A DNA stretch of 64,000 bases. It comes from Azospirillum picis. GTDB taxonomy: Bacteria > Pseudomonadota > Alphaproteobacteria > Azospirillales > Azospirillaceae. The stretch covers positions 217,471-281,470 of the forward strand of contig NZ_JAGINO010000006.1 of assembly GCF_017876115.1 (NCBI RefSeq), in the 5' to 3' direction. Under the pieces are notes generated by a model. The model was given only the letters and a program-made list of their open reading frames with translations. It did not search any database and was not told the origin of the DNA. Of this stretch, positions 9,303-19,123 are shown piece by piece. The position numbers and the translations under genes are program-made. Every line of letters begins with the position of its first letter. Within the stretch, counting starts at the first letter, position 1.

Positions 9303-9534
9303 AAAAAGCCTGCCGGTCCATGGCACGACTCCGGGGCACGGCGAACCCGGGAACGGCGATGCCACACCGGTGTGACGGCCCAGACACAGCTTCGTACAAT
9401 CCTCATCGGAGAGGGCGCGCACACCAATTTTGTCCCGTCCGGCAACCAAACGAAGGTGCTATTTCTTATCCATCCGGGATCGGGAACGATCTCCACCGGT
9501 CCGGTTGCAGGAAAGGGAGGGCGTGGTCCGCCCC

Positions 9535-11208
9535 ATGGCAAAGTGCGATCTCAGCGCGCCGTTTCGCCCGTCGCCCGCTCGCAACCCGGCCCTTCCCGGT
9601 TGGGCACAGCGACTTCACCGGTCGTTCCGCAATTTGCCCCGCACCCTGGCCCGCCGCTCGGTCCACCAGCTTCCCGCAGCGGCTCTGCTCGCCATCGCCA
9701 CCTCCGGCCTCGCCTTCGCCGGACCGTCTCGCGCGCTGACAGCCACCCCGGCCCCCGACCCCGTCAGCGAACAGGTCTTCGCCGTCGGCTTCGGCAAGAT
9801 CGCCGAGGTGTACCTTGATCCGGTGGACTTCGACCGCCTGGGCATGGATGGGCTGAAGGGACTGGCCGGCATCGATTCCGCCGTCACCGTCGAGCGGGCG
9901 AGCACCACCGTACGCCTGTACGTCTCCGGTGCGCTGGCCGCGGAGTACGGCATCGCCGGACCGACCGATGCCGGCGGCTGGGCGGCACTGACCACGCGCG
10001 TCATCGACCGCGCCCGCCTCTACTCGCCGGCCCTCGCCAAGGCGACGCCGGAGCGCCTCTATCAGGTGGTGTTCGACGGCGTCACCGCCGACCTTGACGG
10101 CTACTCCCGCTACACCGGCGTCCAGCGCGCCACCAACGAACGCGCGCAGCGCGAAGGCTACGGCGGAATCGGCATCACGCTGGACATCGTCAACGGCCGC
10201 ACCCTCGTGCATGAGGTGATGCCGCACAGCCCGGCCGACCGCGCCGGCCTCGCGGAGGGCGACCAGCTCCTGGCGATCGACGGCGAGCTGACCGGCCGCG
10301 TCAGCAATGCCGACCTGCGCGAACGCCTGCGCGGCCCGACCGGAACCCTCATCACCCTGACCACCGCACGGGACGGCGGCGCACCGCGCAAACTGCTGCT
10401 GCGGCGCGAGCGCGTGGTTCCCAACACGGTCACCTATTCGCTTTCCGGCGACGTCGGCATCGTGAAGCTGGACCGCTTCAACGCCACGACCGCTTCGGGC
10501 CTGCGCGGCGCGGTCGTCGCCATGCGCCAGTCGGCCGGCACCGCCCTGCACGGCATGGTGCTGGATCTGCGCGGCAATCCCGGCGGGCTGCTCGATCAGG
10601 CTGTGGCGGTCGCCGACCTGTTCATCCGGCGCGGTCGCATCATCTCCACCGAGGGGCGGAACCCGGAGAGCCGCCAGCGCTTCGACGCCAATCCCGACGA
10701 CGTCCTCGAAGGGCTGCCGCTGGTGGTGTTGGTCGACGGCCGCTCCGCCTCCTCCGCGGAGGTGGTGGCATCGGCCCTGCAGGATTCCGGTCGGGCGGTG
10801 GTGGTCGGGGCCTCCAGCTATGGCAAGGGCAGCGTCCAGACCGTCACGCGTCTGCCCAACGACGGCGAGCTGTTCCTGACCTGGAGCCGCATCTACACGC
10901 CCGCCGGCTACACGCTGCACCGCCAGGGCGTGCAGCCGACCGTCTGCACCAGCCGCGCCGGCCAGACCGATCCGGAGGCCCTGCTCTCCGACTTGCGCGA
11001 GGGCCGCTTGCGGCCGGCGCAGATCGCGAGCTGGCGCTCGAAGGCGGCCGACGACGAGACGGCGCTGAACAGCCTGCGTGAGACCTGCCCCTGGAAGGAA
11101 CATGAGCCGGAGCTGGACCTGAAGGTCGCGAAGCGGCTTTTGGCCGAGCCGGGGCTGTACCAGCGGGCGGTCGCCATGGCCGTGGTCAACACGGTCGCGG
11201 AACGCTGA
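9535..11208 (+). CDS. S41 family C-terminal processing peptidase
   Basis: A serine protease of about 557 residues with an N-terminal membrane or signal segment (LPAAALLAIATSGLAFAG). A PDZ domain follows (about GGIGITLDIVNG to GDQLLAIDG), then the S41 protease core: GMVLDLRGNPGGLLDQAV, the catalytic serine in GRSASSAEVVA and the catalytic lysine in SYGKGSVQT. Members of this family trim or degrade periplasmic proteins from the C-terminus. ATG 9535 is used; GAAAGGGAGG sits at 9511-9520, and an in-frame GTG at 9523 is an alternative. The gene lies between rnr and rpmG with its own spacing on both sides. Confidence 0.88.
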   Translation: MAKCDLSAPFRPSPARNPALPGWAQRLHRSFRNLPRTLARRSVHQLPAAALLAIATSGLAFAGPSRALTATPAPDPVSEQVFAVGFGKIAEVYLDPVDFDRLGMDGLKGLAGIDSAVTVERASTTVRLYVSGALAAEYGIAGPTDAGGWAALTTRVIDRARLYSPALAKATPERLYQVVFDGVTADLDGYSRYTGVQRATNERAQREGYGGIGITLDIVNGRTLVHEVMPHSPADRAGLAEGDQLLAIDGELTGRVSNADLRERLRGPTGTLITLTTARDGGAPRKLLLRRERVVPNTVTYSLSGDVGIVKLDRFNATTASGLRGAVVAMRQSAGTALHGMVLDLRGNPGGLLDQAVAVADLFIRRGRIISTEGRNPESRQRFDANPDDVLEGLPLVVLVDGRSASSAEVVASALQDSGRAVVVGASSYGKGSVQTVTRLPNDGELFLTWSRIYTPAGYTLHRQGVQPTVCTSRAGQTDPEALLSDLREGRLRPAQIASWRSKAADDETALNSLRETCPWKEHEPELDLKVAKRLLAEPGLYQRAVAMAVVNTVAER

Positions 11209-11306
11209 CGGGCATGTTCCACCGTTGCCCCGAGGCACGCGTCCGGGCGCCGGACGACCGCCTGGGGCAATGGTGGGGCGCCTGTTGCGACGGCAGCCCA
11301 TAGGGC

Positions 11307-11334
11307 TTGACATCGCGGCGCCAGTCAGTATCTT
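11307..11334 (+). promoter_or_regulatory. Probable sigma-70 promoter of rpmG
   Basis: A consensus TTGACA at 11307-11312 and TATCTT at 11329-11334, 16 bases apart and about 60 bases ahead of the rpmG ATG. Judged by eye. Confidence 0.6.
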
Positions 11335-11397
11335 CCGCCGCTACGACGCCGCCCCGCCGGGCCGGCGGGGCACGGATTTTTTGTCGGGATCGAGATC

Positions 11398-11565
11398 ATG
11401 GCCAAGCAGAACACCGTCCTCATCAAGCTGGTGAGCACGGCAGACACCGGTTTCTTCTACGTCAAGAAGAAGAACCCGAAGAAGACCACCGAGAAGCTGT
11501 CGTTCCGCAAGTACGACCCGGTGGCGCGCAAGCACGTCGAGTTCAAGGAAGCCAAGATCAAGTAA
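11398..11565 (+). CDS. rpmG: 50S ribosomal protein L33
   Basis: A 55-residue basic protein (start [18 protein letters not shown], end EAKIK) matching L33 of the large ribosomal subunit in length and in the central [12 protein letters not shown] and [15 protein letters not shown] segments. This version lacks the zinc-binding CxxC pairs found in some L33 paralogues. A good promoter lies upstream and an intrinsic terminator 37 bases downstream, so it is a single-gene unit. Confidence 0.96.
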   Translation: MAKQNTVLIKLVSTADTGFFYVKKKNPKKTTEKLSFRKYDPVARKHVEFKEAKIK

Positions 11566-11601
11566 GGCTTGCCCGACAGTTCGTCGCGCTTCTGAAGAAC
11601 A

Positions 11602-11631
11602 AGGCCGCCTTCCGGGCGGCCTTTTCGTTTT
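11602..11631 (+). terminator. Intrinsic terminator of rpmG
   Basis: A 9-bp stem, AAGGCCGCC with GGCGGCCTT, around loop TTCCG, followed by TTTTCGTTTTC. Classical GC-rich hairpin with a T-rich tail. Confidence 0.88.
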
Positions 11632-11817
11632 CGCGACCGGCAGGCGCCCGCGATCCGTCCACACGGGATCTTGCAACGGACGGACCGGGACTGCCGCGGC
11701 AATCGGTCGCTCCCGCACAATTGCGGTCACTCCAACACCACGGATGCGTGCATTCCAATCGCTGCCGGCCGGGCGGACAATCTCCGATGGTTCACCGCCT
11801 TACCGGAGGGAACGCCC

Positions 11818-13221
11818 GTGCCTGACACGCATCCCATCCCCCTCGCCGGCCCGTCAGACGGCTCCCTGTCCAACGCCGAGCGCCGGCTGACCCTCGCCAC
11901 ACGCTTCCAGAAGACGCGCGCGCGCACGGCGGAACTGGTCGCCCCATTGTCGGCCGAAGACCTGATGGTGCAGACCACGCCCGACGGCGCACCGCCGAAA
12001 TGGCACCTCGCCCACACAAGCTGGCTGTTCGAGGCGGCGCTCCTCATCCCCTTCAACCCCGCCTATCGCCCGTGCGATCCGGTGTTCCTCGACCTGTTCA
12101 GCGGGCGCGTCGACCACAGGACGCCGCTGGGCCGCCTGCTGTCGCGCCCGACGACCGCCGAGATCATGCGCTACCGCGACCAGATCAATGCCGCGGTGCT
12201 GCATCTGATCGACCAGATGGACGAGCGGTTGTGGGATGCGGTGGAACCGGTCCTGGCAATGGCCATCGCCCATGAGCGCCGCCATCAGGAGCGCATGCTT
12301 CTGCACATCAAGCATGCCCTGTGGTCCAATCCGCTTCGTCCCGCCTATGAACCGGCACCCGACCAGCCGCCCCCCGGCGCGCCGCCGGACGAATGGATCG
12401 ACCGGGACGGCGGGCTCGTGGAGATCGGACGGCCGCTTCCTCTGCCCGGCTTCGACCACGAGGGGCCACGCCACCGCGTCTGGGTCGATCCGTTCCGGCT
12501 CGCCGCCCGGCCGGTGACCTGCGCCGAGTATCTCGCCTTCATCGACGCAGGCGGATATGGCGACCGCGATCTCTGGATGACCGACGGCTGGGCCATGGCG
12601 CGGGCCGAAGGCTGGAGCGCCCCGCTCTACTGGGAGCGCAGCGGCGATCCGGCCGACGGCGCCGGCGGCTGGCGGATCTTCACTCTCTACGGCGTGCGTC
12701 CGCTGGATCCCGACGAGCCGGTCTGCCATGTGAGCTGGTACGAGGCCGACGCCTATGCCCGCTGGGCCGGCAAGCGCCTCCCGACGGAGGCCGAATGGGA
12801 AACCGTGGCCGCCGGCCCGAGCCATGGTGGCCTCGGCGACCAGTCGGATGGGCTGTCGGGTGGCCAGTCGGGTGGCCATGCGGGCACCCATTCCGGCGAT
12901 CATCTGGGCAATCTGCTGGGCACCGGCTGGCGCCACCCGCGTCCCAGTGCCTGTCATGGCTCCGGTCCCTGGCAGATGTGCGGGGACGTGTGGGAATGGA
13001 CGTGCGACGCCTTCACCCTCTATCCCGGCTATCGCCGGCCCGATGGCCCGGACGAGGCGGTCCGGGGCCGGCTGGCCGTCAACCGCATGGTGCTGCGCGG
13101 CGGAAGCTGCCTCACGCCCTTCGACCATGCCGGTCCCTGGACGCGCCATGGCCTCCGGCCGGGAACCCGCCAATCCGTGACGGGAATAAGGCTGGCGGAG
13201 GACCGCCGGGCGGCGGCCTGA
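11818..13221 (+). CDS. egtB: Ergothioneine biosynthesis protein EgtB (iron-dependent sulfoxide synthase)
   Basis: A 467-residue two-domain protein. The N-terminal DinB-like helical domain supplies the iron-binding histidines (KWHLAHTSWLFE and AHERRHQERML). The C-terminal formylglycine-generating-enzyme-like domain shows PVCHVSWYEADAYARWAGKRLPTEAEWE, QMCGDVWEWTCDAF and VLRGGSCLT. EgtB joins cysteine or gamma-glutamylcysteine to trimethylhistidine in an oxygen-dependent step of ergothioneine synthesis. The start is GTG 11818, with GGAGGG 7 bases upstream. An odd Gly/Ser/His-rich insertion (about 12828-12917) interrupts the second domain. The methyltransferase partner EgtD is not in the window. 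Confidence 0.88.
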   Translation: MPDTHPIPLAGPSDGSLSNAERRLTLATRFQKTRARTAELVAPLSAEDLMVQTTPDGAPPKWHLAHTSWLFEAALLIPFNPAYRPCDPVFLDLFSGRVDHRTPLGRLLSRPTTAEIMRYRDQINAAVLHLIDQMDERLWDAVEPVLAMAIAHERRHQERMLLHIKHALWSNPLRPAYEPAPDQPPPGAPPDEWIDRDGGLVEIGRPLPLPGFDHEGPRHRVWVDPFRLAARPVTCAEYLAFIDAGGYGDRDLWMTDGWAMARAEGWSAPLYWERSGDPADGAGGWRIFTLYGVRPLDPDEPVCHVSWYEADAYARWAGKRLPTEAEWETVAAGPSHGGLGDQSDGLSGGQSGGHAGTHSGDHLGNLLGTGWRHPRPSACHGSGPWQMCGDVWEWTCDAFTLYPGYRRPDGPDEAVRGRLAVNRMVLRGGSCLTPFDHAGPWTRHGLRPGTRQSVTGIRLAEDRRAAA

Positions 13222-13242
13222 GCCGCACGCCCGGTTCCCTCG

Positions 13243-14568
13243 CTACACCACCGCCCTGTCGGCGATCAGTGCACGGGCCTGGCCCTGGGTAACGATGCCG
13301 CGATCGTTCAGGCGCGCGAACAGGGCGGCCGCCAGTTCGGCCTGCGCCTGTGCCTGGGCCTGCGGACCGAGGCGCGGCTTGTGCGTCAGGCCGAAGGCGG
13401 CGGCAAGCTGATCGAAGGGGGCGCCCGCCAGCGCCGGGTCGAGCGCCGCCGCCAGGGCACCGAGGTCGAGCGACGGTGGCAGGACCGGGTCGGCGATGCC
13501 GGCATGGGCCACCGACTGCGCCAGTACCGTCAAGGCCGCATCGACGCCGACCCCGACCGCGATGCAATGGTGGAGCGCGTCCTGGATGGCTGGCCAGACC
13601 TGTCCGAAGGGGCGCTCGCCCGCTACCATGGCGGTGCCGATGCCATGCCGCTCCACCGCCTCCGCCGGAACCGGATCCACCGGATCTATCAGCAGCGAGA
13701 GCGAGACGGTGGGAAAGATGCGCGTACCGACGAGGCGCACGGTGCCGACGGCGATCACCGGCCCGACGTCCGGCTCCGGCCCGGCGGTCGCCACCCACAG
13801 CGCCACGAAGGGCAAGGCCGCCAGCGGCTCGTCGTCACCCAGCGGCCCCGGGGCCTGGGAGGGCCGGAGGCTGAGCGTGCGCCTGCCGCTGAGCGCCGCG
13901 GCATGGGCCGAACCGCGGGCGGGAAAAGACAACACCACGCCGGCATTGAGGCCGAGATCGGCGACTCGTGCCGACAACTCCCCCTCCTCCGTTCGTCGAA
14001 GCACCGCACTGACCGGCGCCCCTCCCCCCCGTGCGCGTTCGATGGCCCGCGCCAGATCCTCGCGCAGCAGGGATTTCCCGATGTCGGCTCCCTGTTCCAG
14101 TCCAAGCAGGCGGGATGCGCCGGTGTTCAACCGCTCCACCCGCCCCTGCTCGTCGAGGACCAGCAGTGGATCGTCGGCAAGGGCCAGCGCCGCCTGCACC
14201 GCCCGCTCCCAGCGTCCGCCCGCGGGCAGGCCCGCCACAGAGGCGCCGTCGCCGCGGAGCAGCGCGCCGGCCACATCCGCCAGCCGTGCGATCTCGCCGC
14301 CGCGCCCGCTTGACCACGGTTCGAGGTCGACCCGGCCGCGGGTGCCAGACAGGCGATCGGACAGGCGGGTGAGATCCCGAAAATGGCGGGCCAGCTTGGA
14401 GAAGACGTACCACAGCGCCAGCAATCCGACTCCGCCGATCGCCAGCCCGCGCACGAGGGCGGTGCGGTCGTCGGCCGCGATCTGCGTGATCTCCACGGCG
14501 AGAAACACCAGCGCGGCCGCCGCCACCGCCAATCCCAGCAACACCACGCGCCACGCGCCGCCCTTCAT
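13243..14568 (-). CDS. Membrane PAS protein with degenerate DnaQ-like exonuclease domain
   Basis: A 441-residue protein starting at ATG 14568, preceded by GGGAGG. Two membrane helices (about residues 8-31 and 40-59) precede a linker, a PAS-like domain (about 122-215) and a C-terminal region (about 253-420) that aligns by eye with the DEDD exonuclease domain of the kinase-exonuclease fusion at 49971. Shared framework includes VGTVRLVGTRIF, LLIDPVDPVP and ERHGI. The catalytic DxE is replaced (LWVATAG instead of FDTETTG), HNAAFD becomes VGVGVD, and the final HxxxxD is gone, so it is unlikely to be a nuclease. No histidine-kinase segment remains. It may be a regulatory paralogue. Convergent with egtB, 21 bases apart. 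Confidence 0.65.
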   Translation of the reverse strand: MKGGAWRVVLLGLAVAAAALVFLAVEITQIAADDRTALVRGLAIGGVGLLALWYVFSKLARHFRDLTRLSDRLSGTRGRVDLEPWSSGRGGEIARLADVAGALLRGDGASVAGLPAGGRWERAVQAALALADDPLLVLDEQGRVERLNTGASRLLGLEQGADIGKSLLREDLARAIERARGGGAPVSAVLRRTEEGELSARVADLGLNAGVVLSFPARGSAHAAALSGRRTLSLRPSQAPGPLGDDEPLAALPFVALWVATAGPEPDVGPVIAVGTVRLVGTRIFPTVSLSLLIDPVDPVPAEAVERHGIGTAMVAGERPFGQVWPAIQDALHHCIAVGVGVDAALTVLAQSVAHAGIADPVLPPSLDLGALAAALDPALAGAPFDQLAAAFGLTHKPRLGPQAQAQAQAELAAALFARLNDRGIVTQGQARALIADRAVV

Positions 14569-15187
14569 CGGGACGCCTCCCTGCGATAAGACCCCAACTC
14601 TATAGATCGCCATGCCGACGGTGAAGGCACGCGCGCGGTCAATGTGGCGGTGCGGCCGCGGCAGCCACTTCGGCCATCGGTTCGCCACACGCGCGTCGCC
14701 CCCCGGCCGCAGCTTGCGGTCAGCAAGCCACGATCGCGCCTGCTGGCTGCAACCACAATCCTGGCCGGCCGGAAAACGGCCGCCGGAAAGACCTGGAGAG
14801 ACGCCTCACGGCGGAGACCTGCTTTTGTTACAGCGGAAAGACGCGGAGCCTTCCGGGGAAAGCCCCTCAACAACCCGTTAATTCCGCTCCGCCGGCTCAA
14901 TTCCCCGGTTCTTTGGCACGGTTTTGTCTTCAGTCTTTTGGCTGTATCGGGCATCCGGCAAGTCGAAACCGGCCCCCGCCATCCCATTCACGAGGGTAAG
15001 GCGCAAAACTCTTCCCGCGGCAGGGTCGGATCCGTACCTTTGCATAAAATATCAGGTAACTCCCGACTATCCGTCTGCTGCCGCTCTGTTGCATTTCCAA
15101 GTTTGCCCGACGGTTGGATGATGCTAAGAGTTGGGTGACCATCCTCACCTTTCCTTTCCGCATATCCATTTGTTTGGGAGGCCAGCA
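14569..15187. other. 620-bp intergenic region with no convincing gene
   Basis: Lies between the divergent pseudo-exonuclease and TadG-like genes. Open frames here are arginine/serine-rich antisense-type translations without ribosome-binding sites. Near 15040-15060 there is an AT-rich patch (TTTGCATAAAATAT) that could hold a promoter for the gene at 15188. I see no RNA gene or repeat. Confidence 0.5.
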
Positions 15188-15637
15188 ATGACCTTGGTCT
15201 ATCGTCCCCTGCCCTATGGCGGGCACGAAGACCGGCGGACGGGCCGCCATGTGCTGCTGGCGGTGGCCCTCCTTCTGTCCATACCGGCCGTCGTAGGCGC
15301 CGGCTGCACCATTGACGCCGTTCGTGGATTTGCGGTGGAGGCCCGGCTGTCGCACGCCGTGGACGCGGCCGCGCTTGCCGGCGGGCGGGTGATGTTCGAC
15401 TCGCAACGCGACGGCCACATCCGCAGCTTCTTCGACAAGGCGTTCCCCAACGGTTTCCTGGGATCGAACCTGTCGCCGCTGACGATTGCCGAGGATGCCG
15501 CGGCCGGCACGCTGACCGTCAGCGCCCACGCCACCGTCAACGCCATCTTCCTGCGGCTGTTCGGAAAGAAGGAGGTGACGATCGAGGCGCAGTCGATCGT
15601 CCGCCGCGGCTCGCAGCATGCGCGCAAGGCCCAGTAG
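15188..15637 (+). CDS. TadE/TadG-like pseudopilin-type protein
   Basis: A 149-residue protein starting at ATG 15188, six bases after GGGAGG. A hydrophobic segment (about residues 19-38, HVLLAVALLLSIPAVVGAG) is followed by the TadG N-terminal pattern VEARLSHAVDAAALAGGR, which is also seen in the putative Flp-pilus TadE/G-like domain. The remainder resembles the short von Willebrand-free TadG relatives (DGHIRSFFDKAFPNGFLG). Such proteins are envelope-associated and linked to tight-adherence pili, but no tad operon is present here, so the role is uncertain. Confidence 0.65.
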   Translation: MTLVYRPLPYGGHEDRRTGRHVLLAVALLLSIPAVVGAGCTIDAVRGFAVEARLSHAVDAAALAGGRVMFDSQRDGHIRSFFDKAFPNGFLGSNLSPLTIAEDAAAGTLTVSAHATVNAIFLRLFGKKEVTIEAQSIVRRGSQHARKAQ

Positions 15638-15755
15638 GCCGGCGGCTCCAAGCGCAAAGCACGCATTCGCGGATTTCAGTCCGCGCGCCCGGCCGCTGCG
15701 GTAGAAGGACGGAAGCCCCCTCCCGCCTTCCCTCTCCCGCCTTCCGGAGTCCGCG

Positions 15756-16136
15756 ATGCTAGGAAGCCTGACGCTCCTTCTGCTCTGCCAACTCGCCGGC
15801 GAACTCGCCGCCCGGCTGCTGCACCTGCCGGTGCCGGGGCCGGTGCTGGGCATGCTCCTGCTGTTCGCCGGGCTGCTGCTTCGCGGCGGCGTGCCGGTGC
15901 CGATGCAGGAAACGGCGGGCGGCCTGCTGCGGCACCTCTCGCTGCTGTTCGTGCCAGCCGGGGTCGGGGTGATGACCCATGCCGCCCGGCTGGAAGCCGA
16001 AGCGCTGCCCATCGTCATCGCGCTGTTCGGCAGCACGCTGTTCGGCGTGGCGGTGACGGCCAGGATCATGGCCGCCCTGTTGCAGCGCACCGACGCCGGG
16101 CTGCGCGAGCCGACGATCGGGGGCGACGAGCCATGA
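15756..16136 (+). CDS. CidA/LrgA family holin-like membrane protein
   Basis: A 126-residue, largely hydrophobic protein with about four membrane helices and the family pattern LPVPGPVLGMLLLF. CidA/LrgA proteins are small inner-membrane proteins that act with LrgB/CidB partners in control of murein hydrolase export, or, as shown in some bacteria and plastids, in pyruvate or glycolate movement. The stop overlaps the start of the LrgB gene by four bases (ATGA), indicating translational coupling. Confidence 0.88.
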   Translation: MLGSLTLLLLCQLAGELAARLLHLPVPGPVLGMLLLFAGLLLRGGVPVPMQETAGGLLRHLSLLFVPAGVGVMTHAARLEAEALPIVIALFGSTLFGVAVTARIMAALLQRTDAGLREPTIGGDEP

Positions 16137-16855
16137 GTGCGGACCTCCACCAGATCTGGGTCTATCTCTCGGCAAGCCCGCTTGCCGGGCTGACCCTGAC
16201 GCTCCTTGCCTACCAGGTCGGGCTCTGGCTGTTCGAACGGCTCGGCCGCCGTCCGCTGCTGAACCCGGTGCTGATCGCCGTCATCCTGCTGGCCGCGGTC
16301 CTGACCGCATCGGGCGTCGACTACCGTACCTATTTCGACGGCGCGCAGTTCGTGCATTTCCTGCTGGGACCGGCGACGGTGGCGTTGGCCGTGCCGCTCT
16401 ACAACCAATTCCAGGAGGTGCGCCGCTCCGCGGTCGCGCTGGTGGTGGCGCTGTTGGCCGGATCGGCGGCCTCGGCCTTGAGCGCGGTGGCGCTGGTGTG
16501 GGCCTTCGGGGGATCGAAGGCGACGATCCTGTCGATGGCGCCGAAGTCCGTGACCTCGCCGATCGCCATGGGGGTTTCCGAGCAGATCGGCGGCCTGCCG
16601 TCGCTGACCGCCGTGTTCGTCATCATCACCGGCATCATCGCCGGCACCTTCGGCACCTGGGTGCTGAACCTCGTCCGGGTCACGGACTGGCGGGCGCGCG
16701 GATTCGGCATGGGGGTGGCGGCGCACGGCATCGGCACGGCCCGCGCCCTTCAGGTCAACGAGGTGGCAGGCGCCTTCGCCGGGCTGGGCATGGGGCTGAA
16801 CGGGCTGGCGACGGCGCTTCTGCTGCCGACCCTCTACCGGCTGATCTGGGGATGA
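16133..16855 (+). CDS. LrgB/CidB family membrane protein
   Basis: A 240-residue polytopic membrane protein with about seven hydrophobic segments and the LrgB core patterns LLGPATVALAVPLYNQ, PKSVTSPIAMGVSEQIGG and AAHGIGTARALQ. It partners with the CidA/LrgA-like protein encoded four bases upstream, the usual gene pair. The physiological role in this organism (autolysis control or small organic acid transport) is not set by the sequence. Confidence 0.92.
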   Translation: MSADLHQIWVYLSASPLAGLTLTLLAYQVGLWLFERLGRRPLLNPVLIAVILLAAVLTASGVDYRTYFDGAQFVHFLLGPATVALAVPLYNQFQEVRRSAVALVVALLAGSAASALSAVALVWAFGGSKATILSMAPKSVTSPIAMGVSEQIGGLPSLTAVFVIITGIIAGTFGTWVLNLVRVTDWRARGFGMGVAAHGIGTARALQVNEVAGAFAGLGMGLNGLATALLLPTLYRLIWG

Positions 16856-16904
16856 GGGCAGGATGGTCGGTGCGCTCAGCAATCCGGCCGGCGCCATTCG
16901 GCGC

Positions 16905-16933
16905 TTGACAGCGTTGCGGCTCCTGCGCACAGT
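16905..16933 (+). promoter_or_regulatory. Probable promoter of the leuA leader
   Basis: Consensus TTGACA (16905-16910), then after 17 bases CACAGT (16928-16933). Initiation would fall close to the leader-peptide ATG at 16941, so the leader message would have almost no 5' untranslated region. The -10 match is weak. Confidence 0.5.
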
Positions 16934-16940
16934 GCGGGCC

Positions 16941-16997
16941 ATGAACACCATCGACCGCACGAACGCCCTTCTTCGACTTCTCGGCCCGGCGCTCTAA
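16941..16997 (+). CDS. leuA leader peptide (leucine attenuator)
   Basis: An 18-residue peptide, MNTIDRTNALLRLLGPAL, ending in TAA. Five of 18 residues are leucine, and all use CTT or CTC, in a genome where CTG dominates. Scarce leucyl-tRNA would stall ribosomes here. It sits 290 bases upstream of leuA, in the leader region, as expected for transcription attenuation of leucine synthesis. No Shine-Dalgarno is visible, consistent with a near-leaderless start. Confidence 0.8.
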   Translation: MNTIDRTNALLRLLGPAL

Positions 16998-17012
16998 AGC
17001 GTCCGGGTTTTT
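16985..17012 (+). terminator. Terminator-like hairpin overlapping the leader stop codon
   Basis: CCCGGCGCT pairs with AGCGTCCGGG (one bulged T) around CTAA, followed by five T residues. It begins inside the last leader codons and includes the stop. It could be the attenuator terminator, but its overlap with the coding region is unusual. Further GC-rich hairpins between 17070 and 17115 could form alternative structures. Confidence 0.6.
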
Positions 17013-17287
17013 GCGTTCGTCCTCAGTTTCCATCGGTCGAAGTGTCTGTTCCATGAGCGAAGTCTGTAAAGGCGCCGGATCCGGCGTCGCCCGGCAGGGG
17101 CCGGGGCTGCGACTTACAAGCGGTCGCTGAGCCAATTCCCGGCGGCTCCGCGGCCGTACCCCTCGCCGGCCTCCACCCTGAACATTCCGATCGGATATCC
17201 GATCCGCAGTCCCGACCCGCAGTCCCGATCCGCCACCCCGGAAAGGCGGGAAGCTGTTCGGAACCGCCACAGGAGCAGTACGACGCC

Positions 17288-19006
<1,719 letters not shown>

Positions 19007-19123
19007 AGGACCGCACTCTCCCCTCTTCCGCCCGCCCGAGCGGGAGAGGGGGGACCAACCTTGCCCCCACCGCCCTGGCCGCCTATAAGTCCGCCATCGC
19101 TTCAGTCAACAGCGGGCAGCGGC

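Noticed and set aside
14911..14928. Possible sigma-54 promoter (TTGGCACG followed by TTGT)
   Set aside because: The -12 GC is TC and there is no activator site; the nearest gene is 260 bases away.
19013..19056. Terminator after leuA
   Set aside because: A CCCCTCT/AGAGGGG stem exists but no T tract follows; similar stems appear between cotranscribed genes, as at 38809.
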